A DNA stretch of 15,578 nt from positions 1 to 15,578 of the forward strand of contig JAWXCH010000224.1 in the NCBI GenBank assembly GCA_034440595.1, in the 5' to 3' direction. The stretch comes from JAWXCH01 sp034440595 (GTDB lineage Bacteria; Planctomycetota; Planctomycetia; Pirellulales; JALHPA01). Under the pieces are notes generated by a model. It was given only the letters and a program-made list of their open reading frames with translations. It was not told the origin of the DNA and made no database searches. Positions 6,866-13,508 of the stretch are shown in pieces (position 1 is the stretch's first letter; every line of letters starts with the position of its first letter). The translations under genes and the position numbers were made by a program.

Positions 6866-7918
6866 TTAGGTTCCGGGCGTCTTCACGATCTTCACCATCT
6901 TCTTGGTGCTGATCGCCTGGTCAATGGCAAACATCACTTCATGCGTGTGGGCTGCATCATTCAAATCGTTCGCCGGGCGTTTGTCCTGTCGAATGCATTC
7001 GATGAAATGCTGGAACTGCGGCAGGTACGGATGATCGTGTACATCGCCCGAGTCGGGCATGGAGGTTGGGATCTTGGCCCATTGGCCAGATTTCAGACCG
7101 GGCCAGCGAATGCTCGAGATCTGGTCATTCCAGATGGTGCCCGCATCGCCTTGAAAGAGAACCGGAAACAAATAAGGCTGTCGGCACTCGACACTGGTCG
7201 CAACCTTTCCGATGGCCCCATTGGCAAACGACAGAATCGCCACGCTGTTTGGATCGTACTCATACTTCAGCGGATTGTCCGGGCTGGTATTGCTCATGGC
7301 GGCTACCTCGACCACACGGGACTGCATGCTCCATATCAATGCGTCGAGTGCATGGCAACCGGCGGTCAACAGCGCGTCCCCTCCCATCCGTTTCTTGATG
7401 TTCCACGGATATTGTGGATACCACGGTCCGATACCGTGCCAGTAGCTGCATTCGCCATAGAAGATTTTTCCAATCAGGCCTTGATCGATCATAGCCCGTA
7501 TATTGCTGAACAGTCCGCCCCAGCGAACTTCAAAGCAGACGCTTGTCTTGACCTTGGCCGCATTTACCGCCGCCACCATTTTTTTCAGGCTGGCAACTTC
7601 CATCGCAACAGGCTTTTCAATCACCATGTGTTTGCCGGCCTGAGCACAGGCGATGGTCTCGGCAGGATGATTCGGATGCGGAGTGCAAATGGTTACGACA
7701 TCCAGTCCGGGATGCGCAAGAAACTTATCCAAATCAGCGTAAGCGGTTGCGCCGGTCAGACCTAGTTCGCTGATCCGCTGTTCGGCACGTGCCTTTTTGC
7801 GCGAGTTGAACGCCACGATCTCACAGCCAGGGATTTTTTGAAAAGTCTCGACATGTGCGCCGGCGACCCAGCCCGTACCGATCACTCCTACGCCAATTCG
7901 CTCTGCGGAACTTGCCAT
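6866..7918 (-). CDS. Gfo/Idh/MocA family NAD(P)-dependent oxidoreductase
   Basis: Family that oxidises or reduces sugars, sugar acids and inositols with NAD(P). The 350-aa product has the N-terminal Rossmann fold (residues 7-125) with GVGVIGTGWVAGAH (9-22) as dinucleotide loop, the strand VVTICTPHPNHP (74-85), and the family EKP motif at 101-103 (HMVIEKPVAM). In the C-terminal domain GGDALLTAGCHALDAL (179-194) supplies the conserved active-site His189 and Asp192; the first Asp of the usual GGGxxxDxGxHxxD pattern is Thr here. No Tat signal is present, unlike many planctomycete paralogues, so it is probably cytoplasmic. It is the middle gene between the NagB-like and PIG-L genes (gaps of 129 and 186 bases, both holding 23-bp repeats). 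Substrate unknown; a role on an amino sugar or its deacetylated product is inferred from context. Confidence 0.92.
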   Translation of the reverse strand: MASSAERIGVGVIGTGWVAGAHVETFQKIPGCEIVAFNSRKKARAEQRISELGLTGATAYADLDKFLAHPGLDVVTICTPHPNHPAETIACAQAGKHMVIEKPVAMEVASLKKMVAAVNAAKVKTSVCFEVRWGGLFSNIRAMIDQGLIGKIFYGECSYWHGIGPWYPQYPWNIKKRMGGDALLTAGCHALDALIWSMQSRVVEVAAMSNTSPDNPLKYEYDPNSVAILSFANGAIGKVATSVECRQPYLFPVLFQGDAGTIWNDQISSIRWPGLKSGQWAKIPTSMPDSGDVHDHPYLPQFQHFIECIRQDKRPANDLNDAAHTHEVMFAIDQAISTKKMVKIVKTPGT

Positions 7919-7977
7919 GCGTTTATTCGTCCTATTCTGGAAAGAAGCAAATGAGGGGGGAATTCAGGAGCACGATT

Positions 7978-7993
7978 GTGTTGAGTGCAACAC
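7978..7993. other. Short hairpin in the NagB-like/oxidoreductase gap
   Basis: GTGTTG (7978-7983) and CAACAC (7988-7993) pair around the 4-base loop AGTG. It lies 13 bases from copy 3 of the 23-bp repeat. No T-run follows on the minus strand, so it does not look like a terminator; it may affect processing or stability of a joint mRNA. Confidence 0.4.
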
Positions 7994-8006
7994 GGTGTCC
8001 TCTCAG

Positions 8007-8029
8007 CACTGGCGGAGCCAGTGGCACAC
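8007..8029 (+). repeat. 23-bp hairpin repeat, copy 3
   Basis: Identical to copy 2 over 24 bases including the leading G. It is a single copy with no inverted partner, 18 bases beyond the stop codon of the NagB-like gene (8048). All three copies lie in intergenic DNA of one gene cluster, and none was seen elsewhere in the window. Confidence 0.9.
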
Positions 8030-8047
8030 AAACGCGTAGTTGAATCA

Positions 8048-8977
8048 CTAATGCATCTCAACAGTACAACTTCCAAAACCACCGCGGTAGAAGTTGAACT
8101 GCACATTCTGATGATTCGCCAGCAGCGACATAGGCACGGAACTGTCCGCCATGCGTTGACTGATCATCAGTGCGGTCAATCGCATACCAAACGGATTATC
8201 GTGCATGCCGGCGTGCCAGATGGAAACCTTTTCGGACTTCCAGGTCTCGACGGGGCCGACCGTTAGCGCCTGAGTTGGGACGTTCGTGACCACGCCGCCA
8301 CCGCTGGTGCGAGCGTTCTGCATGATGGTCATGGGATGCAGGTCGACGATTCTTGCGCTAAGGCTGCAATACTCGGCCGCACTAGGCGGCTCATTTTTGT
8401 ACTTGCCTTCCCGTTTTGGTGGATCGTTGAAGGCCCAATGCTTGACCTCACCCTGGCCACCTTGCATCGCCATGCAGCGGACTTGATCGAAGCTGGCGGT
8501 ATATTCCGCCAAGGTCGCAACTTTGGGAAAGTGAATATTCTTTTCAGGCATTTTTAGTTCTGGACGTATCCGGTCAAACAGCATCTCACGATCGGTTCGC
8601 GCAAAACTGAGGTCAAACGTCTCTGGCGTTTCACGGCCATCGACGACCCATTCGTCCATTCCCCAAAAATGGCAGTGTCGCAAGTCGATTTGCAATTCGT
8701 TGACCAAACGCGCCACCAGTGGCAGTTGCTCGGTCGGTCCAATCGGGCCGCATAAGCCAGTTGGTTGATCCTCGGTGGCTGCACGCCAGGCCTGAATGTA
8801 CTCGAGTGCCTCAGCCAGATAGAAATCTTCCAGTGTATCGTAGAACTTGACCTGAAAACCTTCGCGCGAAAATCCCTGCACGTCTTCCGCGGTGAGTCGC
8901 GCCGCGTCATCCAGAATTTGTGTATCCAGTGTCGTGTAGTCCCACCATTCTGGACTGATTTTGCTGAGTGCTCGCAT
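8048..8977 (-). CDS. NagB-like glucosamine-6-phosphate deaminase/isomerase-family protein with altered active site
   Basis: NagB converts glucosamine-6-phosphate to fructose-6-phosphate and ammonia. The 309-aa product is somewhat longer than E. coli NagB (266 aa). The ATG at 8977 has AAAGG 9 bases upstream; the frame stays open to 9211 but that extension covers the leader palindromes. Family marks: TGLCGPIGPT (73-82) near the phosphate loop, FWGMDEW (104-110) matching NMDEYVG with Asp108 equivalent to catalytic Asp72, GGQGEVKHWAFNDP (173-186) matching GGVGNDGHIAFNEP, and QALTVG (236-241). By hand alignment, E. coli Asp141 is Val178, His143 is His180, Glu148 is Asp185, and phosphate-binding Lys208 has no clear match. 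Family membership is solid; the NagB reaction itself is doubtful. It is first of a three-gene cluster. Confidence 0.85.
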   Translation of the reverse strand: MRALSKISPEWWDYTTLDTQILDDAARLTAEDVQGFSREGFQVKFYDTLEDFYLAEALEYIQAWRAATEDQPTGLCGPIGPTEQLPLVARLVNELQIDLRHCHFWGMDEWVVDGRETPETFDLSFARTDREMLFDRIRPELKMPEKNIHFPKVATLAEYTASFDQVRCMAMQGGQGEVKHWAFNDPPKREGKYKNEPPSAAEYCSLSARIVDLHPMTIMQNARTSGGGVVTNVPTQALTVGPVETWKSEKVSIWHAGMHDNPFGMRLTALMISQRMADSSVPMSLLANHQNVQFNFYRGGFGSCTVEMH

Positions 8978-9020
8978 GGTCAAAAACCTTTGTTGCCGCA
9001 AGACTAGAATGAGACGTCGC

Positions 9021-9040
9021 AACTGCCGATCCTGGCAGTT
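9021..9040 (-). promoter_or_regulatory. Palindrome in the leader of the NagB-like gene
   Basis: AACTGCC (9021-9027) and GGCAGTT (9034-9040) form perfect 7-base arms around a 6-base loop, 44 bases upstream of the start codon and downstream of the predicted promoter. On the minus strand ATCCTG (9050-9045) can instead pair with CAGGAT (9034-9029), so two hairpins compete for the same bases. GTCGCAA occurs at 9016-9022 and 9056-9062 as a direct repeat around the structure. It may be a repressor operator or an RNA switch; no known operator consensus was recognised. Confidence 0.45.
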
Positions 9041-9072
9041 TTGGCAGGATAAGCGGTCGCAAATGTCCTCCG

Positions 9073-9100
9073 AGTATAGCAAGCCAATTTGCCGAGTGAA
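9073..9100 (-). promoter_or_regulatory. Candidate sigma70-type promoter of the NagB-like gene cluster
   Basis: Reading leftwards, TTCACT (9100-9095, 4 of 6 to consensus) is followed after 16 bases by TATACT (9078-9073, 5 of 6). Transcription would start near 9066, giving a leader of about 90 bases containing the palindrome at 9021-9040. It lies just downstream of the ppk terminator, consistent with an independent unit starting here. Confidence 0.5.
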
Positions 9101-9152
9101 GTGGCTGCTGCAAATCAGTGGCAGATGGGCCTGAGAGTGCTGATTCCTGAAG

Positions 9153-9180
9153 TAAAAAGGCCGCGAATTGAAGCGGCCTT
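9153..9180 (-). terminator. Rho-independent terminator of ppk
   Basis: On the minus strand AAGGCCGC (9180-9173), an 8-base loop and GCGGCCTT (9164-9157) form a perfect 8-base-pair stem running straight into a T-run (five T, 9158-9154). It lies 27 bases beyond the ppk stop codon. The plus-strand reading has no T-run after the stem, so it acts in one direction only. Confidence 0.9.
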
Positions 9181-9207
9181 CCACGCGAGGTCGATTGACT
9201 ATGGAAA

Positions 9208-11382
9208 TCAATACGCGCGCTCGCGCGTCGCCGGCTCCTGGCCATTGCTGATGCCAAAGCTTCCCAACGCCCCGCGCGGTTCCTGCGATTGGACCGTCGC
9301 CGGTCGCAAAGCGAGTAGCCGTTCCTGGCAGCGGTAGGGGGCCTCGCCGGGCGCAGGTTGCAACCGGACATGCGACCCGTCTGGCAGCAGTTCGCGCGAT
9401 TTGACGTTGTCCAAAAGATACGATGGGACAATTTCGTGCAGGATGCGGTCCTTTAGCTCAGGAGCCTCGACCGGGAACATTACTTCCACGCGCCGGAAGA
9501 AGTTCCGCGGCATCCAGTCGGCGCTGGCCAGATAGATCTTGGCATCACTATCCGGTCCAAAAATATAGATGCGGCTGTGCTCCAAAAATCGATCGACAAT
9601 GGAGCGGACTCGAATTGTCTCGCTAATGCCGGGCAGGCCGGGGCGCAGCCCGCAAACGCCGCGGTCAATGATGTCGATGGGCACGCCCGCCTGACTAGCG
9701 CGATAGAGGGCCTCGATCACGCGATGATCGACCAGCGCGTTCAGTTTGGCAAAGATCCGTGAGGGTTTCCCGGCTTTTGCCAGATCGCTTTGCTCTTCGA
9801 TCAATTGTAGCGTCTGACGATGCATGTCCGTCGGGGCTACGATCAGTTTGCGCCACTGGTGGCCTTGCGAGTAACCGGTCAATAGGTTGAACAATGCCGA
9901 AGCATCGGCGCAAATGTCTTCGTTCGCGGTGAACAGGCCCAGATCGGTATAGACCAGCGCGGTGGTTGGGTTGTAGTTGCCTGTGCCCAGGTGGACGTAG
10001 CGGCGGAGGTTGTTCCCCTCTTGTCGTACGACCAACGACAGCTTGCAGTGCGTCTTCAGATCCAAAAAGCCAAATACCACGTGGACGCCGGCCCGTTCCA
10101 ATTGTCGTGCCCAACTCACGTTGTTTGCTTCGTCAAAGCGCGCCTTCAATTCGACCAGTGCCGTAACATGCTTGCCATTTTCGGCGGCCTGAATCAGCGC
10201 ACGTGTCACCGGCGAATCGCCGCTGGTGCGGTACAGGGTCTGCTTAATAGCCAGAACCTTGGGATCGTGCGCCGCACGGCTGACAAAGTCGACCACGCTA
10301 TCGAACGAATCGTACGGGTGATGCAGCAGGATATCTCGCCGTGCAATCGTGGCAAAAAGATCGTCGCTACGACGGCGGATTCCACGCGGTGCATGTGGGA
10401 AAAATGGTGGATCCTTCAAAGTATCTCGTCCGGAGAGTTTGAATATTTCCATCATCGCCGTCAGGTCGAGCGGTCCGGGAATTCGATAGACTTCGCTGTA
10501 TCCTTCTGGCGTATTGTCACGGATGTATTCTTCGTCGATGATCAGCCCGGCTAGTTCTTCGCTAGCGTTGGCAGCCAATTCCAGTCGGACCGCCTCGCCA
10601 TGTTGACGCGCCTTAAGGCGATCTTCGATCAGCCGCAACATGTCGTCCGATTCTTGCTCCAGCAGTTCAATGTCGCTATCGCGCGTGATGCGGAACGTCG
10701 ACCAACTGAGTACGGCGAAGCCGCCGAATAACTCGGGCAACTGGCTGGAGACGGCTTCTTCCAGCAGAATGAAATGCTGCTCCCCGCTTTGTCCGAGCGG
10801 CACCAATCGTGGCAACACCTGTGGCACCTGCACCACGGCAAACATTTGCTTGGGACCAAGACCGCGTCGCCGCTCCAGCATGGCCGCGATATAAAGTCCG
10901 CGGTTGTGATAGTGCGGGCTGGGATGCGCCGGATCGACCGCCATCGGTGTCAGAATGGGAAACGCTCGTTCGCGAAAAAACTTGCCGAGCGACTCTTTTT
11001 GAGCATCGTTTAGTTCTTCATAGCTGAGCAATCGAATCCCTTGTTCAGCAAGTTCCGGCCGCACTGACTCGTTCCAGCAGCGATACTGTCTGGCGACCAG
11101 TTCTTGCGTGCGCTTGGTGAGGCGCTGTAACTGATTCAATGGGCGCAGTCCATCTGGGGAATAATCTTGCGGGGCACCATCTCCAAAGGCCTGCTCGCGC
11201 AGCCCGGAGACGCGGACCATGAAGAACTCATCCAGATTGGAACTGAAGATAGAGAGAAACTTGACCCGTTCCAACAGGGGATTGGTGGGATCTTCAGCTT
11301 CCTCCAAAACGCGTGCGTTGAACTCCAGCCAGCTCAACTCGCGATTGATGAAATGTTCTGGCAGAAACGTCTGCTCACTCAT
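9208..11382 (-). CDS. ppk1: Polyphosphate kinase 1
   Basis: Membrane-associated enzyme that reversibly moves the gamma phosphate of ATP onto long-chain polyphosphate. The 724-aa product is of normal length. The N domain starts with FINRELSWLEFNARVLEEA and continues LLERVKFLSIFSSNLDEFFMVRV (36-58). The catalytic histidine that becomes phosphorylated in E. coli (His435) corresponds to His445 in KTHCKLSLV (443-451); the second, His592, to His602 in EHSRIYIF. RYVHLGTGNYN (461-471) and LLTGYSQ (500-506) are typical. The C-terminal 50 residues (LRPATVQSQEPRGALGSFG onward) are less conserved. The gene stands alone: its own terminator follows, and a hydrolase gene diverges from it. AGG lies 3 bases before the ATG. 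No Pho box was recognised. Confidence 0.98.
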   Translation of the reverse strand: MSEQTFLPEHFINRELSWLEFNARVLEEAEDPTNPLLERVKFLSIFSSNLDEFFMVRVSGLREQAFGDGAPQDYSPDGLRPLNQLQRLTKRTQELVARQYRCWNESVRPELAEQGIRLLSYEELNDAQKESLGKFFRERAFPILTPMAVDPAHPSPHYHNRGLYIAAMLERRRGLGPKQMFAVVQVPQVLPRLVPLGQSGEQHFILLEEAVSSQLPELFGGFAVLSWSTFRITRDSDIELLEQESDDMLRLIEDRLKARQHGEAVRLELAANASEELAGLIIDEEYIRDNTPEGYSEVYRIPGPLDLTAMMEIFKLSGRDTLKDPPFFPHAPRGIRRRSDDLFATIARRDILLHHPYDSFDSVVDFVSRAAHDPKVLAIKQTLYRTSGDSPVTRALIQAAENGKHVTALVELKARFDEANNVSWARQLERAGVHVVFGFLDLKTHCKLSLVVRQEGNNLRRYVHLGTGNYNPTTALVYTDLGLFTANEDICADASALFNLLTGYSQGHQWRKLIVAPTDMHRQTLQLIEEQSDLAKAGKPSRIFAKLNALVDHRVIEALYRASQAGVPIDIIDRGVCGLRPGLPGISETIRVRSIVDRFLEHSRIYIFGPDSDAKIYLASADWMPRNFFRRVEVMFPVEAPELKDRILHEIVPSYLLDNVKSRELLPDGSHVRLQPAPGEAPYRCQERLLALRPATVQSQEPRGALGSFGISNGQEPATRERAY

Positions 11383-11670
11383 AAACCTGCATACCTGTCA
11401 AAAATTCGCGTGGCGGACTGTTTCAATACAACCTAGAAAACGACCGATGACCAGTTTATCTTACGGGACATCCGGTCCTTGGAAAGTCCACCACCCATTG
11501 TTATCGTCCTGGCAGCCCGTTACCGGCGTTCGCTTTTCTCAAGCAAACAGGTGGAATTGTCGGTTTTTACGCCGCCGCACGTTACAGTCGCTCCCTTGTC
11601 ATTGTACATACCTGGCCGGTATAGATGGAGTCCACGGCAATATTCATTCAATCCTGTTTTTGAGCACGGC
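11383..11670. other. Divergent intergenic region between ppk1 and the OleB-like gene
   Basis: This 288-base stretch should hold both promoters. For the plus strand, TTGTCA (11596-11601) and TATAGA (11620-11625) with an 18-base spacer make a candidate promoter ending 45 bases before the ATG at 11671. For ppk only weak matches were seen. The plus-strand frame of the hydrolase stays open back to a TTG at 11479, but that part has no family similarity and would put the promoter inside the gene. Confidence 0.45.
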
Positions 11671-12549
11671 ATGTCCGAAGTTCCCCAGTGGCGATCGCTC
11701 TATCCCTTTGAATCGCATGAAATTCGCGTGCAGGGGATGCGCTACCACTATCTGGATGAAGGGGAAGGGCCGACACTGCTGCTGGTGCATGGCAACCCGA
11801 CCTGGTCGTTTCATTGGCGAAATATCGTACTCGGCTTGCGCGGTCGCTGCCGATTGGTGGTACCGGATCATATCGGGTGTGGCCTTAGTGATAAGCCACA
11901 ACAGTACGACTACACGCTTGCGCAGCACATTGAGAACCTGTCGGCATTGGTGGAACAATTGGACCTGCGCGATGTGACTCTGGTAGCGCAAGATTGGGGA
12001 GGTGCCATAGGCCTGGGCGCGATGCTACAGGCCAAGGATCGCTTCTCGCGCGCAGTGCTAATGAACACTGGCGCATTTACATCGCCGCATATGCCGTGGC
12101 GGATTGCCGCCTGCCGTATTCCCGGTGTTGGTCCATTGGCAGTGCGCGGCCTGAATGGTTTTGCACACGCCGCGTTGACGATGGCGGTTGAGAAGCGGGA
12201 GCGAATCACGCCGGATTTGCGCGCTGGTATTCTGGCCCCTTACGACAGTTGGGCCAACCGCGTGGCTATCAACCGCTTTGTGCAAGACATTCCGATGCAT
12301 CCAGGGCATCCTTCGTATGCACGACTGCTACAGATCGAGCACGGTTTGCCATCGCTGGCCGATCGACAGATGATGCTCATTTGGGGAATGAAGGACTGGT
12401 GCTTTACACCTTGGTTCTTGGAGCGGTTTGAGCAGTTCTTTCCTGCTGCAAGTGTGTATCGATTTGCGGATTGTGGCCACTGGGTGGTCGAGGACGCGCA
12501 CGAGCGAATCGTGCCACTGATTGATTCGTTTGTCCACGGTTCAAATTAG
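11671..12549 (+). CDS. Alpha/beta hydrolase, OleB / haloalkane-dehalogenase-like
   Basis: 292-aa alpha/beta-hydrolase with an aspartate nucleophile. HGNPTWSFHWR (40-50) supplies the oxyanion-hole region with the halide-type Trp45; VAQDWGGAIG (105-114) is the nucleophile elbow with Asp108; MKDWCF (240-245) offers Asp242 as acid; DCGHWVVEDA (267-276) carries His270. DHIGCGLSDKPQQYDYTL (66-83), RVAINRFVQDIPMHP (197-211) and MNTGAF (131-136) closely resemble OleB, the beta-lactone decarboxylase that makes cis-olefins in long-chain hydrocarbon synthesis, as I remember that family. Planctomycetes are among the bacteria reported to carry ole genes. No oleA, oleC or oleD is adjacent, so haloalkane dehalogenase or another related hydrolase remains possible. 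The stop codon overlaps a possible GTG start of the next gene by one base, suggesting co-transcription. Confidence 0.8.
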   Translation: MSEVPQWRSLYPFESHEIRVQGMRYHYLDEGEGPTLLLVHGNPTWSFHWRNIVLGLRGRCRLVVPDHIGCGLSDKPQQYDYTLAQHIENLSALVEQLDLRDVTLVAQDWGGAIGLGAMLQAKDRFSRAVLMNTGAFTSPHMPWRIAACRIPGVGPLAVRGLNGFAHAALTMAVEKRERITPDLRAGILAPYDSWANRVAINRFVQDIPMHPGHPSYARLLQIEHGLPSLADRQMMLIWGMKDWCFTPWFLERFEQFFPAASVYRFADCGHWVVEDAHERIVPLIDSFVHGSN

Positions 12550-12557
12550 TGTGCAAA

Positions 12558-13442
12558 ATGTCAGAAGCAGATTCCAACTCGTCGCATTCGCCGCTCAGCA
12601 TTGCCCAATGCGCGTCGCTGGCGGCGATCTTTGAAGCGACTGCGCCCAAGCCGGGCAATGTGCATCGTGGCGCGGACTTTGTGGATTTGACCTATCCGGA
12701 TTTGGTGTTAAGTGCGATCGCGATTGAGCCGGCGATGCAAAATGCAGTCGACCGGTCGCTAGGGCAAACAGTTCTGGACGCCGTCACCGCTACGCGGCAA
12801 CTGATTTCGACAAACTCTAATTTGGGAATCATTTTGCTGATTGCACCTCTGTCGGCAGTTCCACGACAGTCGCCACTTCGAGAGGGTGTTAAGGAGATAC
12901 TTAGAGGACTAACGGCAACCGATTGCCAGTTGGTATATCGGGCGATCTGTGCGGCCAAGCCCGGCGGAGTTGGAAAAGTGGCCGAAGGGGACATCGCCGG
13001 GCCTGCCCCGGACGATCTGGTTGCGGCAATGAAGCTGGCCGCTGATCGTGATTTGGTGGCGCGTCAGTACGCGACGAATTTTGCCGACCTGTTCGACATG
13101 GTGCTGCCGGCTCTGCTGGAGTGCGCAGGGCGCTGGTCCCTCAGCGACGCCATTGTTCGGACGTTCCTGCAGGTCATGCACCGTTTCCCAGACAGCTTGA
13201 TTGGTCGCAAATGTGGAGCAAAAATAGCGCAACAAGCGGCTGATCATGCCGGTTCGGTCTTGAAATCAGGCCAGCCGGAGGAGGAGAATTATCAGGAGGG
13301 GCTGGCCGATCTCGATTTCTGGCTGCGCAGTGACGGACACCGGCGAAATCCAGGCACCACCGCCGACATGATTGCCGCCGCACTGTTTGCCGCCCTACGT
13401 GATGGACAGATTCGAGGGCCGTTCGATTGGCGAGCGTGGTAA
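12558..13442 (+). CDS. CitG/COG1767-family (triphosphoribosyl-dephospho-CoA synthase-like) protein
   Basis: CitG/MdcB enzymes join ATP and dephospho-CoA to make the prosthetic-group precursor of citrate or malonate decarboxylase/lyase. The 294-aa product has the family motifs EATAPKPGNV (26-35), TNSNLGIILLIAPL (86-99) and NPGTTADMIAAALF (264-277). ATG 12558 is preferred; a GTG at 12549 overlaps the upstream stop and would add three residues. No citrate-lyase or malonate-decarboxylase genes are near. A COG1767 gene (orf5 in Methylobacterium, from memory) belongs to the archaeal-type tetrahydromethanopterin/methanofuran gene set of methylotrophs and planctomycetes, and a pterin-synthase-family gene follows here by 66 bases, so a role in C1-cofactor synthesis is more likely than in citrate lyase. 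The family is clear; the reaction is inferred. Confidence 0.85.
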   Translation: MSEADSNSSHSPLSIAQCASLAAIFEATAPKPGNVHRGADFVDLTYPDLVLSAIAIEPAMQNAVDRSLGQTVLDAVTATRQLISTNSNLGIILLIAPLSAVPRQSPLREGVKEILRGLTATDCQLVYRAICAAKPGGVGKVAEGDIAGPAPDDLVAAMKLAADRDLVARQYATNFADLFDMVLPALLECAGRWSLSDAIVRTFLQVMHRFPDSLIGRKCGAKIAQQAADHAGSVLKSGQPEEENYQEGLADLDFWLRSDGHRRNPGTTADMIAAALFAALRDGQIRGPFDWRAW

Positions 13443-13496
13443 ACTATTGATGCCGTCGCACGGCGTTTGCGATTGTGCGGCAAGTGAAGTCTCTGC

Positions 13497-13500
13497 AGGA
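13497..13500 (+). promoter_or_regulatory. Ribosome binding site of the pterin-synthase-family gene
   Basis: AGGA lies 8 bases before the ATG at 13509, one of the few clear Shine-Dalgarno sites in the window. It decides the start against the out-of-frame ATG at 13505. Confidence 0.6.
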
Positions 13501-13508
13501 AAGCATGT

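Noticed and set aside
6941..7765. Plus-strand open frame of 274 codons inside the oxidoreductase gene
   Set aside because: It is antisense to a gene with clear Gfo/Idh/MocA motifs and shows no domain of its own.
8978..9211. 78-residue N-terminal extension of the NagB-like protein
   Set aside because: It would cover the candidate promoter and leader palindromes and reach into the ppk 3' end; the ATG at 8977 has an upstream AAAGG and fits the family.
9991..10554. Plus-strand open frame of 187 codons inside ppk1
   Set aside because: It is antisense to conserved catalytic sequence of polyphosphate kinase and carries no recognisable motif.
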